From the NCBI GenBank assembly GCA_947378305.1, contig CANCJJ010000007.1, forward strand, positions 1 to 64,000: DNA of 64,000 nucleotides, in the 5' to 3' direction. A model generated the notes under the pieces. It did not search any database and was not told where the DNA came from. It saw only the letters and a program-made list of their open reading frames with translations. The position numbers and the translations under genes are program-made. Positions 8,369 to 15,771 of the stretch are shown piece after piece (position 1 is the first letter of the stretch; each line of letters begins with the position of its first letter). Source of the DNA: Phenylobacterium aquaticum. GTDB lineage: Bacteria > Pseudomonadota > Alphaproteobacteria > Caulobacterales > Caulobacteraceae.

Positions 8369-9928
8369 ATGCAACGTGCGCTTAGCGTCAGCCGCACCAC
8401 CGACAATCGCCTCACCTTCCCTGACTGGTATCAGGCGATTGTGCGGGAGGCCGACATGGCCGAGGTCTCGCCGACCCGGGGGGCCATGATCATCAAGCCC
8501 TGGGGCTATGGGGTCTGGGAACGGATTCAGCAGACCCTTGACCGGCGGATCAAGGAAACCGGGCATGACAACTGTTATTTCCCGCTCTTCATTCCGCTCT
8601 CCTTCTTCGCCAAGGAGGCCGAGCATGTGGAGGGCTTTGCCAAGGAAATGGCCGTGGTCACCCATCACCGGCTGAAGATGGTGGACGGCAAGCTGGGGCC
8701 TGATCCCGAGGCCAGGCTGGAAGAACCCCTCATTGTGCGGCCCACGTCCGAGACCATTATCGGCGACGCCTTTTCCCGCTGGATCAAGAGCCACCGCGAC
8801 CTGCCCGTCCTGATCAACCAGTGGGCCAATGTGGTGCGCTGGGAAATGCGCACACGCTTGTTCCTGCGGACCTCGGAATTCCTCTGGCAGGAGGGGCACA
8901 CGGCCCATGCCACGGCAGATGAAGGGCGCGAAGAGACCCTGAAAATGCTGGAAGTCTACCGTGAGTTTTCGGAAACGGTCCTGGCCATGCCGGTGGTGGC
9001 TGGCGAGAAGCCTGAGAATGAGCGCTTCCCCGGCGCGGACAAGACCTATTCCATTGAGGCCATGATGCAGGATGGCAAGGCGCTCCAGGCCGGAACATCC
9101 CACGATCTGGGCACCCACTTTGCCAAGGCCCAGAACATTCGCTTTCAGAATGACGCGGGCGAGCTGGTTTATTGCCACACGACGAGCTGGGGGGTGTCGA
9201 CCCGGCTCATTGGCGGCGTGATCATGACCCACGGCGATGACGATGGCCTGCGCCTGCCGCCCGCCATTGCGCCGAGACAGATCGTTATCGTGCCCATGTT
9301 GCGCGGAAAGCCCGAAGATGAGGCGGTTCTGGCCTTCGGGGCGGGCCTGATCAAGGCCTTGAACCCGCTCGTTGCCCTGGGTGAGCCCGTGCGCGCCCTT
9401 TTGGATACCAAGGACCAGAAGTCCTCCGAGAAACGCTGGAACTGGGTTCGCAGAGGTGCCCCGCTCATCGTTGAGCTTGGTCCCCGGGACGTGGCAGCTG
9501 GCATGGTGAGCTTCATGCGCCGGGATGATCTGCGCGACGGCGAAAAGGTCCGTTCCCAGGCCCTGTCGCAAGAGGACTTCCTGGCGGCTGTGCCCGGGCT
9601 TCTGGCCGAGATTCAGCAAAACCTCTTCAATGAGGCCAAGCAGAGGCTCGATGCCAATATTCGCCGGGATATTACCAGCCTCGACGAGCTGAATGCATAT
9701 TTCGGGGCTGCCGCCGAGAATGACGAAGATACCCTGGCCTTCAAGGGATGGGTCCGGGTTGCCTGGTCTCGTCCGACAGGTGCTGAGCTGGAGGCGGTCG
9801 AGCAGACCCTCAAGGCCCGCAAGCTGACCATCCGAAATGCGCCCATGGACCAGCCGACACGTTTCGGGACCTGTATCTTCACCGGACGTCCCGGGGTTGA
9901 AGAGGTCCTGATCGGACGGTCCTATTAG
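8369..9928 (+). CDS. proS: Prolyl-tRNA synthetase, archaeal/eukaryal-type architecture
   Basis: 519 aa from the ATG at 8369, chosen because AGGAGA sits 6 nt upstream; a longer in-frame start at 8303 adds 22 non-conserved residues. Class II motifs are clear: motif 2 RTSEFLWQEGHTAHAT and motif 3 GGVIMTHGDDDGLRLPP, followed by an anticodon-binding domain and the extra C-terminal domain that ends in Tyr (GRSY). These features match the archaeal/eukaryal-like ProRS group rather than the short form usual in Alphaproteobacteria; no bacterial insertion (editing) domain is present. The C-terminal domain keeps only one of the usual zinc cysteines (GTCIFTGRP). Function: charging tRNA-Pro with proline in the cytoplasm. 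Confidence 0.9.
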   Translation: MQRALSVSRTTDNRLTFPDWYQAIVREADMAEVSPTRGAMIIKPWGYGVWERIQQTLDRRIKETGHDNCYFPLFIPLSFFAKEAEHVEGFAKEMAVVTHHRLKMVDGKLGPDPEARLEEPLIVRPTSETIIGDAFSRWIKSHRDLPVLINQWANVVRWEMRTRLFLRTSEFLWQEGHTAHATADEGREETLKMLEVYREFSETVLAMPVVAGEKPENERFPGADKTYSIEAMMQDGKALQAGTSHDLGTHFAKAQNIRFQNDAGELVYCHTTSWGVSTRLIGGVIMTHGDDDGLRLPPAIAPRQIVIVPMLRGKPEDEAVLAFGAGLIKALNPLVALGEPVRALLDTKDQKSSEKRWNWVRRGAPLIVELGPRDVAAGMVSFMRRDDLRDGEKVRSQALSQEDFLAAVPGLLAEIQQNLFNEAKQRLDANIRRDITSLDELNAYFGAAAENDEDTLAFKGWVRVAWSRPTGAELEAVEQTLKARKLTIRNAPMDQPTRFGTCIFTGRPGVEEVLIGRSY

Positions 9929-9932
9929 GCAT

Positions 9933-9955
9933 GGCGGCGGGGTTAGCCCGCCGCC
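9933..9955. terminator. GC-rich hairpin between convergent genes
   Basis: A perfect 9-bp stem GGCGGCGGG / CCCGCCGCC with loop GTTAG lies in the 35-bp gap between the convergent ends of proS and the acyl-CoA synthetase gene. There is no T-run, so it may serve as a bidirectional 3'-end stabiliser or weak terminator. Confidence 0.55.
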
Positions 9956-9963
9956 GATTGACC

Positions 9964-11502
9964 TCAGACGATCTTGGAGCCTTCCTTGCCCCAATAGGCG
10001 TCCCGGATCAGCCGCTTGTAGAGCTTGCCGGTCGGATGGCGCGGCAGTTCCTGCATGAAATCCAGAATGCGGGGCGACTTCACGTGGCTTAGATTGGCCC
10101 GGCAGAAGGCCATGAGTTCGGCCTTTAGATCCTCGCCAGCGTCGGACCAGTCCATGGGTTGAATGACGGCGGCCACCTGTTCGCCCATTTCTTCGTGAGG
10201 CGCCCCGACCACGGCCGCGTCGGCGACCTTGGGATGGGTGATCAGCAGGTTTTCGAGTTCCTGCGGATAGATGTTCACGCCCCCGGAAATGATCATGAAG
10301 CTCTTGCGATCGGTGAGGTAGAGAAAGCCCTCCTCATCCATCCAGCCCACATCGCCCAGGGTGGTCCAGCCTTGGGAATTGGTATTCTCGGCCACCTTTT
10401 CAGGCGCATTGTGGTAGGCCAAAGGGGCCCCGTTGGCGAAATAGACCGTGCCCTCGGATCTGGGGGGAAGGGCCTCGCCATCCTCGCCCACAATCTTGAC
10501 CTCGGCGGTAATGCCGCGTCCGACGGAACCCTTGTGGGTCAGCCAGTCCTGAGGGCTGATATAGCAAAAACCATTCCCCTCGGACCCCGCATAATATTCG
10601 TGGATAACCGGGCCCCACCAGGCCATCATCTGCTCCTTGACCGGGATGGGGCAGGGGGCCGCCGCGTGAACGGCCGACCGCATGGACGACACATTGTATT
10701 TCGACCGGATCTCCGGGGCGAGTTTCAGCATGCGAACAAAGTGGGTGGGAACAAACTGTCCCACATCGATCTGATAGGTTTCGATCAGGCCAAGGGCGGT
10801 CTCGGGATCGAATTTTTCCATCACAACGACGGTCCCGCCAAGCCGTTGCACGCTCATGGACCAGCGCAGGGGCGCTGCATGGTAGAGGGGGGCAGGTGAG
10901 AGGTAGACACTGTCGCTGCGGAACCCGAACAGGCCCTGGGCCATGTTGGCCAGGGCATTGGGCTCATCGATCGCAGCCCCGGTCAGGCGGGGCTTGATTC
11001 CCTTGGGCCGGCCGGTGGTGCCGGAGGAATAGAGCATGTCGGTTCCGGCGGATTCATCTGCGATGGGTTCGGCAGGCATGGCCGCAATCGCGGCCTCATA
11101 GCTTTGATAGGGCGCGCGGGGGCTGCCCGCCATGAACAGGTTGACGTCGCCCAACACAGCGGGAAGTTCATCAACGACAGGGCCAACGCCGGCCGAGGTG
11201 ATCAGGATCTTCGCCTCGCAATCCGCCATAATATATTCGATTTCGCTGACGGAGAGCTTTGAGGAGATACAGGTGAAATAGAGCCCCGAGCGCTGGGCGG
11301 CCCAGGCGATCTCGAAAAAGCGCGGGTGATTATCCAGCAGGAGGGCGATGACATCCCCGGCCTTCAGACCCAGTGACCGGAAAAACTGTGCGCCCTGGTT
11401 GGAGCGATCATTGAGCTCCCGGTAGGTGACGCTCTCGCCGCTTCCGGCCATGACAAAGGCCAGGCGATCCGGATGGTTTTTTGCGTGGGTTGCGGGATGC
11501 AT
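9964..11502 (-). CDS. Acyl-CoA synthetase (AMP-forming)
   Basis: 512 aa from the ATG at 11502, preceded by GGAGG 7 nt away; an extended frame further upstream runs into the operator region and is not conserved. Adenylate-forming motifs: A3 YSSGTTGRPKGIKP, A5-like YYAGSEGNGFCYI, A7 GDVGWMDEEGFLYLTDR, A8 MIISGGVNIYPQELEN, and A10 Lys in PTGKLYKR. It activates a carboxylic acid to its CoA thioester in the cytoplasm; the chain length cannot be read. It is divergently paired with an enoyl-CoA hydratase across a shared control region containing a palindrome, which suggests one regulon for fatty-acid or related acid catabolism. Confidence 0.88.
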   Translation of the reverse strand: MHPATHAKNHPDRLAFVMAGSGESVTYRELNDRSNQGAQFFRSLGLKAGDVIALLLDNHPRFFEIAWAAQRSGLYFTCISSKLSVSEIEYIMADCEAKILITSAGVGPVVDELPAVLGDVNLFMAGSPRAPYQSYEAAIAAMPAEPIADESAGTDMLYSSGTTGRPKGIKPRLTGAAIDEPNALANMAQGLFGFRSDSVYLSPAPLYHAAPLRWSMSVQRLGGTVVVMEKFDPETALGLIETYQIDVGQFVPTHFVRMLKLAPEIRSKYNVSSMRSAVHAAAPCPIPVKEQMMAWWGPVIHEYYAGSEGNGFCYISPQDWLTHKGSVGRGITAEVKIVGEDGEALPPRSEGTVYFANGAPLAYHNAPEKVAENTNSQGWTTLGDVGWMDEEGFLYLTDRKSFMIISGGVNIYPQELENLLITHPKVADAAVVGAPHEEMGEQVAAVIQPMDWSDAGEDLKAELMAFCRANLSHVKSPRILDFMQELPRHPTGKLYKRLIRDAYWGKEGSKIV

Positions 11503-11580
11503 CTTGTGTCCTCCGAGTACACGCCGGGCCTGACGGCCCGTCGCTTTACGCCTTATGGTTGTTGGAACCCATATGCGGGC

Positions 11581-11601
11581 CTTGACGGACCGTCCGTCAA
11601 G
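11581..11601. promoter_or_regulatory. Perfect 21-bp palindrome, likely TetR-type operator
   Basis: A 10-bp arm CTTGACGGAC, a single central base (11591) and the exact reverse complement GTCCGTCAAG. It lies between the divergent starts at 11502 (synthetase) and 11644 (hydratase). Each arm contains TTGACG, a -35-like hexamer, on its own strand, so a bound dimer could block both promoters. The size and symmetry suit a TetR/AcrR-family repressor; no such gene lies nearby in the window. Confidence 0.65.
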
Positions 11602-11643
11602 CTGGCTCGAATGGAAAGACATTTTCTCGGAGGATTTTTCAAC

Positions 11644-12528
11644 ATGGCTGCACCGACATTCGAAACCATCACCCTGGAGGTCGAGGAGGGCGTGGCGCTG
11701 ATCACCCTGAACCGGCCCGACAAGCTCAATGCCTTTACCACCCAGATGATGCGCGACTTGATTGCCGCGTTTGACTTCACGGATGCGGAAGACGCTGTGC
11801 GTGCGGTCATTGTGACCGGGGCCGGGCGAGGCTTTTGTGCCGGGGCAGACCTCTCCGCCGGGGCACAGACCTTCGATTATTCAAGCCGTGCGGGCCAGGC
11901 GCAGGCGGCGGTCAAGCAGGACGGCGTGAGTCGGGACGGCGGGGGCCTGGTGACCCTGCGCATCTATGACAGCCTCAAGCCGGTCATCGCCGCCGTGAAT
12001 GGTCCCGCTGTCGGGATCGGGGTTACCATGCAGCTGGCCATGGATATCCGCCTGGCCTCGACCGAAGCGCGATTCGGTCTGGTCTTTGCCCGCCGGGGGC
12101 TCAATCCTGAAGCCTGTTCGTCCTGGTTCCTGCCCAAGCTCGTCGGCGTCCAGACGGCGCTGGAATGGTGCTATACAGGCCGCGTCTTCCCGGCCCAGGA
12201 AGCCCTAGACAAGGGGCTGGTTCGCTCCCTGCATGCCCCGGAGGATCTCTTGCCTGCCGCCCGGTTATTGGCTCGCGAGATTGCGGACAATACAGCGCCG
12301 GTGTCCATTGCCTTGACCCGTCAACTGATCTGGCGAATGGCGGGTGCAAGTCATCCTATGGAAGCGCACAGGGCGGACAGTCGTGGAATTGAGGCGCGCG
12401 GTCGAATGGCGGATGCTCGGGAAGGTGTGACCTCATTCCTTGAGAAACGCCCCCCCGTTTATCCGGACAAGGTTTCCTCGGATCTCCCGGATATTTGGCC
12501 CCAGTGGCAGGCCCCTGAGTTTCTCTAA
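11644..12528 (+). CDS. Enoyl-CoA hydratase/isomerase family protein
   Basis: 294 aa, crotonase fold. The ATG at 11644 has GGAGGA at 11629-11634; in-frame codons further upstream cross the operator and are not used. Motifs: NRPDKLNAFT, VTGAGRGFCAGADLS (oxyanion-hole region), NGPAVGIGVTMQLAMDIRLA (second oxyanion-hole glycine region), then a Glu in FARRGLNPEACSSW at the position used by hydratases. It hydrates 2-enoyl-CoA, or a related crotonase reaction, in beta-oxidation. It is divergent from the acyl-CoA synthetase and followed by a hairpin terminator. Confidence 0.88.
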   Translation: MAAPTFETITLEVEEGVALITLNRPDKLNAFTTQMMRDLIAAFDFTDAEDAVRAVIVTGAGRGFCAGADLSAGAQTFDYSSRAGQAQAAVKQDGVSRDGGGLVTLRIYDSLKPVIAAVNGPAVGIGVTMQLAMDIRLASTEARFGLVFARRGLNPEACSSWFLPKLVGVQTALEWCYTGRVFPAQEALDKGLVRSLHAPEDLLPAARLLAREIADNTAPVSIALTRQLIWRMAGASHPMEAHRADSRGIEARGRMADAREGVTSFLEKRPPVYPDKVSSDLPDIWPQWQAPEFL

Positions 12529-12542
12529 CGAATTTTATAAGG

Positions 12543-12572
12543 GCTGCTGCAGTTTGTGAGGATCGCAGCAGC
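12543..12572 (+). terminator. Hairpin terminator after the hydratase
   Basis: An 8-bp perfect stem GCTGCTGC (12543-12550) / GCAGCAGC (12565-12572) with a 14-nt loop, followed by TCTTT. It lies 15 bp after the hydratase stop codon. The long loop and weak T-run make efficient intrinsic termination uncertain. Confidence 0.5.
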
Positions 12573-12682
12573 TCTTTCGCTGATGGTTGTGTTTCGCGCG
12601 TTAGCCGCAGGTCTATGGTCGATTTGACTCTAGACCTAATTTTTATCTGAAAGTGGATTTCAAATTTTTTCAACCAATGGCT

Positions 12683-12696
12683 TTATTTTAAAATAA
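12683..12696. promoter_or_regulatory. AT-rich palindrome upstream of mucR
   Basis: The 14-bp perfect palindrome TTATTTTAAAATAA stands in a markedly AT-rich patch, 110 bp upstream of the mucR start. MucR/Ros proteins are known to prefer AT-rich, T-A-step-containing targets and often repress their own genes, so this is a candidate autoregulatory site (inference). Confidence 0.4.
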
Positions 12697-12737
12697 GGTT
12701 TGATTTCTCAGCTTGTGGGCAATCCTATTGTTGTGTA

Positions 12738-12765
12738 CTGACCTCACGCCTGATCTTTAGGTCAG
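12738..12765 (+). promoter_or_regulatory. Inverted repeat just upstream of mucR
   Basis: Arms CTGACCT (12738-12744) and AGGTCAG (12759-12765), a perfect 7-bp inverted repeat separated by 14 nt, ending 41 bp before the mucR ATG. It could be a dimeric operator or an RNA stem-loop in the leader. Confidence 0.4.
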
Positions 12766-12806
12766 AAATGCCCCATGTTTTAAACTGAAACCGCGGATGT
12801 TACGTC

Positions 12807-13232
12807 ATGGACACGAAGTCAGAAGTCATCGAAATGACGGCAGATATTGTATCTGCCTATGTTGGAAACAATTCCGTTTCGGCTACGGACTTGCCCAGCC
12901 TTATCCAGAGCGTTCACCGTGCCCTTGCCGGTATCACGGCGGGCTCAGAAACTGTTGAAGTGGCTCCGAAGGATCCTGCCGTTCCTGTTCGGCGTTCGAT
13001 TACTCCGGACTATCTGATCTGCCTTGAGGACGGACGCAAGTTCAAGTCCCTGAAGCGTCACCTGCGGACGAAGTACAATATCAGCCCCGAAGAATACCGC
13101 GCCAAGTGGAACCTGCCCAAGGATTACCCCATGGTCGCCCCGAATTATGCCAAGGCTCGCTCTGATCTTGCCAAGCAAATGGGCTTGGGCCAGGGCGGCC
13201 GGCAGGCCCCCCGCAAGCGCGGCAAGGCCTAA
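12807..13232 (+). CDS. mucR: MucR/Ros-family transcriptional regulator
   Basis: 141 aa with the typical Ros/MucR core CLEDGRKFKSLKRHLRTKY followed by EEYRAKWNLP and DYPMVAPNYAKARSDLAK. In rhizobia, Brucella and Caulobacter these proteins act as global, H-NS-like regulators of surface, motility and cell-cycle genes. The zinc-site pattern is partial: C72, D75 and H85 are present, but where Ros has its last histidines this protein has K89-Y90; zinc-independent Ros homologues are known. The N-terminal half is the oligomerisation region. It is monocistronic, with an unusually AT-rich 278-bp upstream region and a strong terminator downstream. Confidence 0.92.
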   Translation: MDTKSEVIEMTADIVSAYVGNNSVSATDLPSLIQSVHRALAGITAGSETVEVAPKDPAVPVRRSITPDYLICLEDGRKFKSLKRHLRTKYNISPEEYRAKWNLPKDYPMVAPNYAKARSDLAKQMGLGQGGRQAPRKRGKA

Positions 13233-13285
13233 GCGACGATAGATTAAAGCAGCGACTGCGCCGTTAGCGGCCCAGGACGCGTTAT

Positions 13286-13315
13286 TCGCCCGGTGATTTC
13301 AGGATCATCGGGCGA
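13286..13315. terminator. Strong bidirectional hairpin between mucR and sufE
   Basis: A 12-bp stem (13286-13297 with 13304-13315, one G-T wobble; outer arm TCGCCCGG / TCGGGCGA) with a TTCAGG loop, followed by TTT on the plus strand. It sits between the convergent 3' ends of mucR and sufE and probably terminates both. Confidence 0.7.
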
Positions 13316-13338
13316 TTTGCTGTCTGCTCCGAAAAAAC

Positions 13339-13761
13339 TCAGGGGGCGCTCGCTCCGGCATCCCGACGAATTCGCGCCACCATGGAAGCCAGGCCATTGG
13401 AACGCTGGGCAGACAGATGCCCGGCGAGGCCTAGTCGATCAAATCCAGCCTTCGCGTCAAACTCCAGGATGGCTGCAGGGGTTTGATCAGAGACCAGGTG
13501 GAGGAGGACAGCGATCAGGCCCTTCACAATATGTGCGTCGGAATCGCCCCGGAAGACCAGGGTCCCGTCGGGCATGCGCTCCGTGACCAGCCATACTTGA
13601 CTGGCACATCCAAGGACCTTGTTGGCCTGGCTGCGCTCTACATCGCTGAGAGGTTTTAAGTCCCGCCCCAGCTCGATGACATAGCGATAACGTTCCTCCC
13701 AATCGCCCAGAAGGTCAAAGGTCTCAACGAGTTCCGTCAGCTTGGCTTGAATTGGTTTCAT
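13339..13761 (-). CDS. sufE: SufE-like cysteine desulfurase sulfur acceptor
   Basis: 140 aa from the ATG at 13761; a longer open frame upstream is unconserved. The active-site Cys is C52 in NKVLGCASQVW, and the helix pattern ending MVARIRRDAG matches SufE/CsdE. The protein accepts persulfide sulfur from a SufS-type cysteine desulfurase for Fe-S cluster assembly. No other suf genes are in the window, so it is detached from the main suf operon, as is common in Alphaproteobacteria. The next gene upstream on the same strand ends about 67 bp away. Confidence 0.9.
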   Translation of the reverse strand: MKPIQAKLTELVETFDLLGDWEERYRYVIELGRDLKPLSDVERSQANKVLGCASQVWLVTERMPDGTLVFRGDSDAHIVKGLIAVLLHLVSDQTPAAILEFDAKAGFDRLGLAGHLSAQRSNGLASMVARIRRDAGASAP

Positions 13762-13828
13762 AAGGTGCGGGAAGTACTGGTCCTTGCCCCTGGACACAAG
13801 CCCAAGCCTGAAGGGTGATTGTGACCTG

Positions 13829-14755
13829 TCAACGCGGCTTCTGGGTGACAAAGGCGCGACCTGCCGCAAAGTCGCCGACCTCAAAATAGATCCGGTGAGC
13901 CGCCCCCTCGGGAAACAGGAGATCCACCGCAAAGGCCTCTCGGGGATCAAGATTGGCCATGAGGGGAATGGCTTCAGGGGGAAAGCGAAAGGCCCATCCT
14001 CCTGTCATGCCGGGTTTGAGCAAGTCCCGGCCAGCCCGGCTTCGCGCGACTGCGACATAGCCAATTTGCCCAGCCTCAGGCGGAAATAGGCGGCTTAATG
14101 AGGTCTGGGCCAGGGATTGGCTGCGGACATCCAGATAGGGGCCAAGGGTGACGGTGTCATCGCGCAGGATCAGGCGCGCGCCATAGGGGCTCTCCCGCCC
14201 GGTGGTTTCTATGAGTCCGATCAGATGATGGACGTTCGGGTGCCCCGCCAGTCCAAGGACCATGTGGTTGCCAGCTTGCTGAATATCCTGGCTGACTTGC
14301 CAGGAGATGGTCCCTGCCCGGGACACACGGCTGGCAATCCAGCTGGCATGATCGCCGGAATAAACGTGTTTGAGTGTCTGGCTGTCGCTTCGAAATGCCT
14401 GGCGAACGCGGGCCGCCGCTATGGCCAGGTCGGGGGATTTGCAGGGCGTCTGCAGGGCCTTGTCCCGCGCCCGGCCCTCCGTGGCCTCTATGTCCGCGCG
14501 GCTGACACCGGAGCGCAGGCCAGCGTTGCGCGCTTGGGCCCTGGCGGCATCCAGGGTTGAAGAAACTTCGGGGGTGAAAAGGTTGCAGCCCTGATCCGCC
14601 GTCATCATCAGTGTGCGCTCAAACAGAAGATCCAGTCCTGCGGCGAGGGAGGGGCCTGAAAGAGTCGAGACGAGCGCGACCAGGGCCAGGGTGTGGCCCA
14701 GCCGTTTCGGGATGCCATGGACTTTGTCGGTGGTGCGACCGTGGCCGTTCTTCAT
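13829..14755 (-). CDS. Conserved-looking exported hypothetical protein
   Basis: 308 aa. A hydrophobic segment at about residues 19-39 (RLGHTLALVALVSTLSGPSL) ending before AAGLD looks like a signal peptide after a polar leader; an internal start could shorten it. The rest is a soluble mixed alpha/beta domain without a motif I recognise; two cysteines (in DQGCNLF and TPCKSP) could form a periplasmic disulfide. It is divergent from the DUF1491 gene and upstream of sufE on the same strand. Function unknown. Confidence 0.6.
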   Translation of the reverse strand: MKNGHGRTTDKVHGIPKRLGHTLALVALVSTLSGPSLAAGLDLLFERTLMMTADQGCNLFTPEVSSTLDAARAQARNAGLRSGVSRADIEATEGRARDKALQTPCKSPDLAIAAARVRQAFRSDSQTLKHVYSGDHASWIASRVSRAGTISWQVSQDIQQAGNHMVLGLAGHPNVHHLIGLIETTGRESPYGARLILRDDTVTLGPYLDVRSQSLAQTSLSRLFPPEAGQIGYVAVARSRAGRDLLKPGMTGGWAFRFPPEAIPLMANLDPREAFAVDLLFPEGAAHRIYFEVGDFAAGRAFVTQKPR

Positions 14756-14906
14756 GTCCGATCTCGATCCAGACCAAGCCCTTGGTCATCCCCAAACCGG
14801 TCGGGAGATGGCGCGCGCGCACTCAGTGTTGCTTTGATAGGTTTCAGAAAAGACCTACAAGCAAGTAAAATCCTGACCCTGGCAACAACTAGGCTGAAAA
14901 CTTCTT

Positions 14907-15239
14907 ATGATATTTTCCACTGATATCTGGGTCGCCGCCCTGATCCGTCGGGTTGAGCTCGGCGGGGGCTTTGCGGTGGTTGCACGCAAGGGGGATGCCC
15001 GAGCGGGGAGCGTTCTGGTCAAGGTCCTCAATCGCAGCGACGGGTCCGCAAAACTCTATGCAGAGGCGACGCGGGGCGATGGGGAACAGGTCTGGATGCG
15101 GCCCGCCGTGTCTGCGGATGAGGCGGAGCTGGACCAATATATCAGCCGGGCGGCCCGAATTGACCCGGATTTATGGGTGGTGGAAATCGAAGATCGCGCG
15201 GGACGTCATTTCCTGACCGAAACTGTCGAACCAGACTAG
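14907..15239 (+). CDS. DUF1491 family protein
   Basis: 110 aa, small acidic cytoplasmic protein matching DUF1491 as found in Alphaproteobacteria: IWVAALIRRVELGGGFAVVA, then KGDARAGSVLVKVL, and a C-terminal block WVVEIEDRAGRHFL. The function is unknown. It probably stands alone; a possible promoter region of about 150 bp separates it from the divergent exported protein gene. Confidence 0.8.
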   Translation: MIFSTDIWVAALIRRVELGGGFAVVARKGDARAGSVLVKVLNRSDGSAKLYAEATRGDGEQVWMRPAVSADEAELDQYISRAARIDPDLWVVEIEDRAGRHFLTETVEPD

Positions 15240-15277
15240 GCTCCCGAGTCTCCAACGCCTTCATTCTATAATCAATA

Positions 15278-15306
15278 TTGCGCTTTCAATTGAATTTAAT
15301 CTATAC
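15278..15306 (+). promoter_or_regulatory. Candidate sigma70-type promoter
   Basis: TTGCGC (15278-15283), a 17-bp spacer and CTATAC (15301-15306) in an AT-rich patch, 41 bp upstream of the start of the hypothetical gene at 15348. Assigned by eye only. Confidence 0.35.
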
Positions 15307-15347
15307 GGGCGCATGTCCCGGCTCTTCCGGTTTGGATCAAGTTCCCC

Positions 15348-15731
15348 ATGCTTTTTTTGATGAATGATCATGTCCTGCAACTGGACCCCAAGGGGGCGAC
15401 GCTTGCCGCAAAGTCAGTCGAAGGTCAGCGTCTGACCTTCATCTCCACCCTGAACCTGGGCCAGGAAATGTTTGCCAAGGACCCTGATCTGCATCGGAAA
15501 AATCCGCAACATGCGCACTTGCTGGCCAACCTTCTTGTGGCCAAGCAACCATCCGTAAATGCGGCCCTGTTCTTTGCACCGACCCACAACTGCCAGCCGA
15601 AGGACGTGATCGTTCGGTATTGTCAGGTGGACTATTTCCTCCTGGGCCAGCTCTTGAACCTGGAAAAGGCTCACGGGCACGGAAATTGGGCCAATCAGGA
15701 AGTCTGGAACAAATTGAGTCAAAAATCCTGA
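15348..15731 (+). CDS. Hypothetical protein, 127 aa
   Basis: Small soluble protein with no signal peptide or membrane segment. Visible features are a His-rich patch (HRKNPQHAHLLANLL), a Pro-His-Asn-Cys turn (FAPTHNCQPKDVI) and an aromatic-rich block (YCQVDYFLLGQLLNLEK). I do not recognise the family. It has its own upstream promoter candidate and lies 40 bp before prfC, so it may be co-transcribed with it. It is open over its whole length with codon use like its neighbours and is probably real. Confidence 0.6.
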   Translation: MLFLMNDHVLQLDPKGATLAAKSVEGQRLTFISTLNLGQEMFAKDPDLHRKNPQHAHLLANLLVAKQPSVNAALFFAPTHNCQPKDVIVRYCQVDYFLLGQLLNLEKAHGHGNWANQEVWNKLSQKS

Positions 15732-15771
15732 TAGGTTTGCCTGGAGCACCGTCTCGCGCTACCTGCAGCGC

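Noticed and set aside
8330..9994. A 554-codon open frame antisense to proS
   Set aside because: Its translation matches nothing, while the plus strand encodes a complete synthetase. Long antisense frames are common in GC-rich genes with strong third-position bias; similar cases lie opposite the TPR-oxygenase, outer-membrane-like, glnE and ilvC genes.
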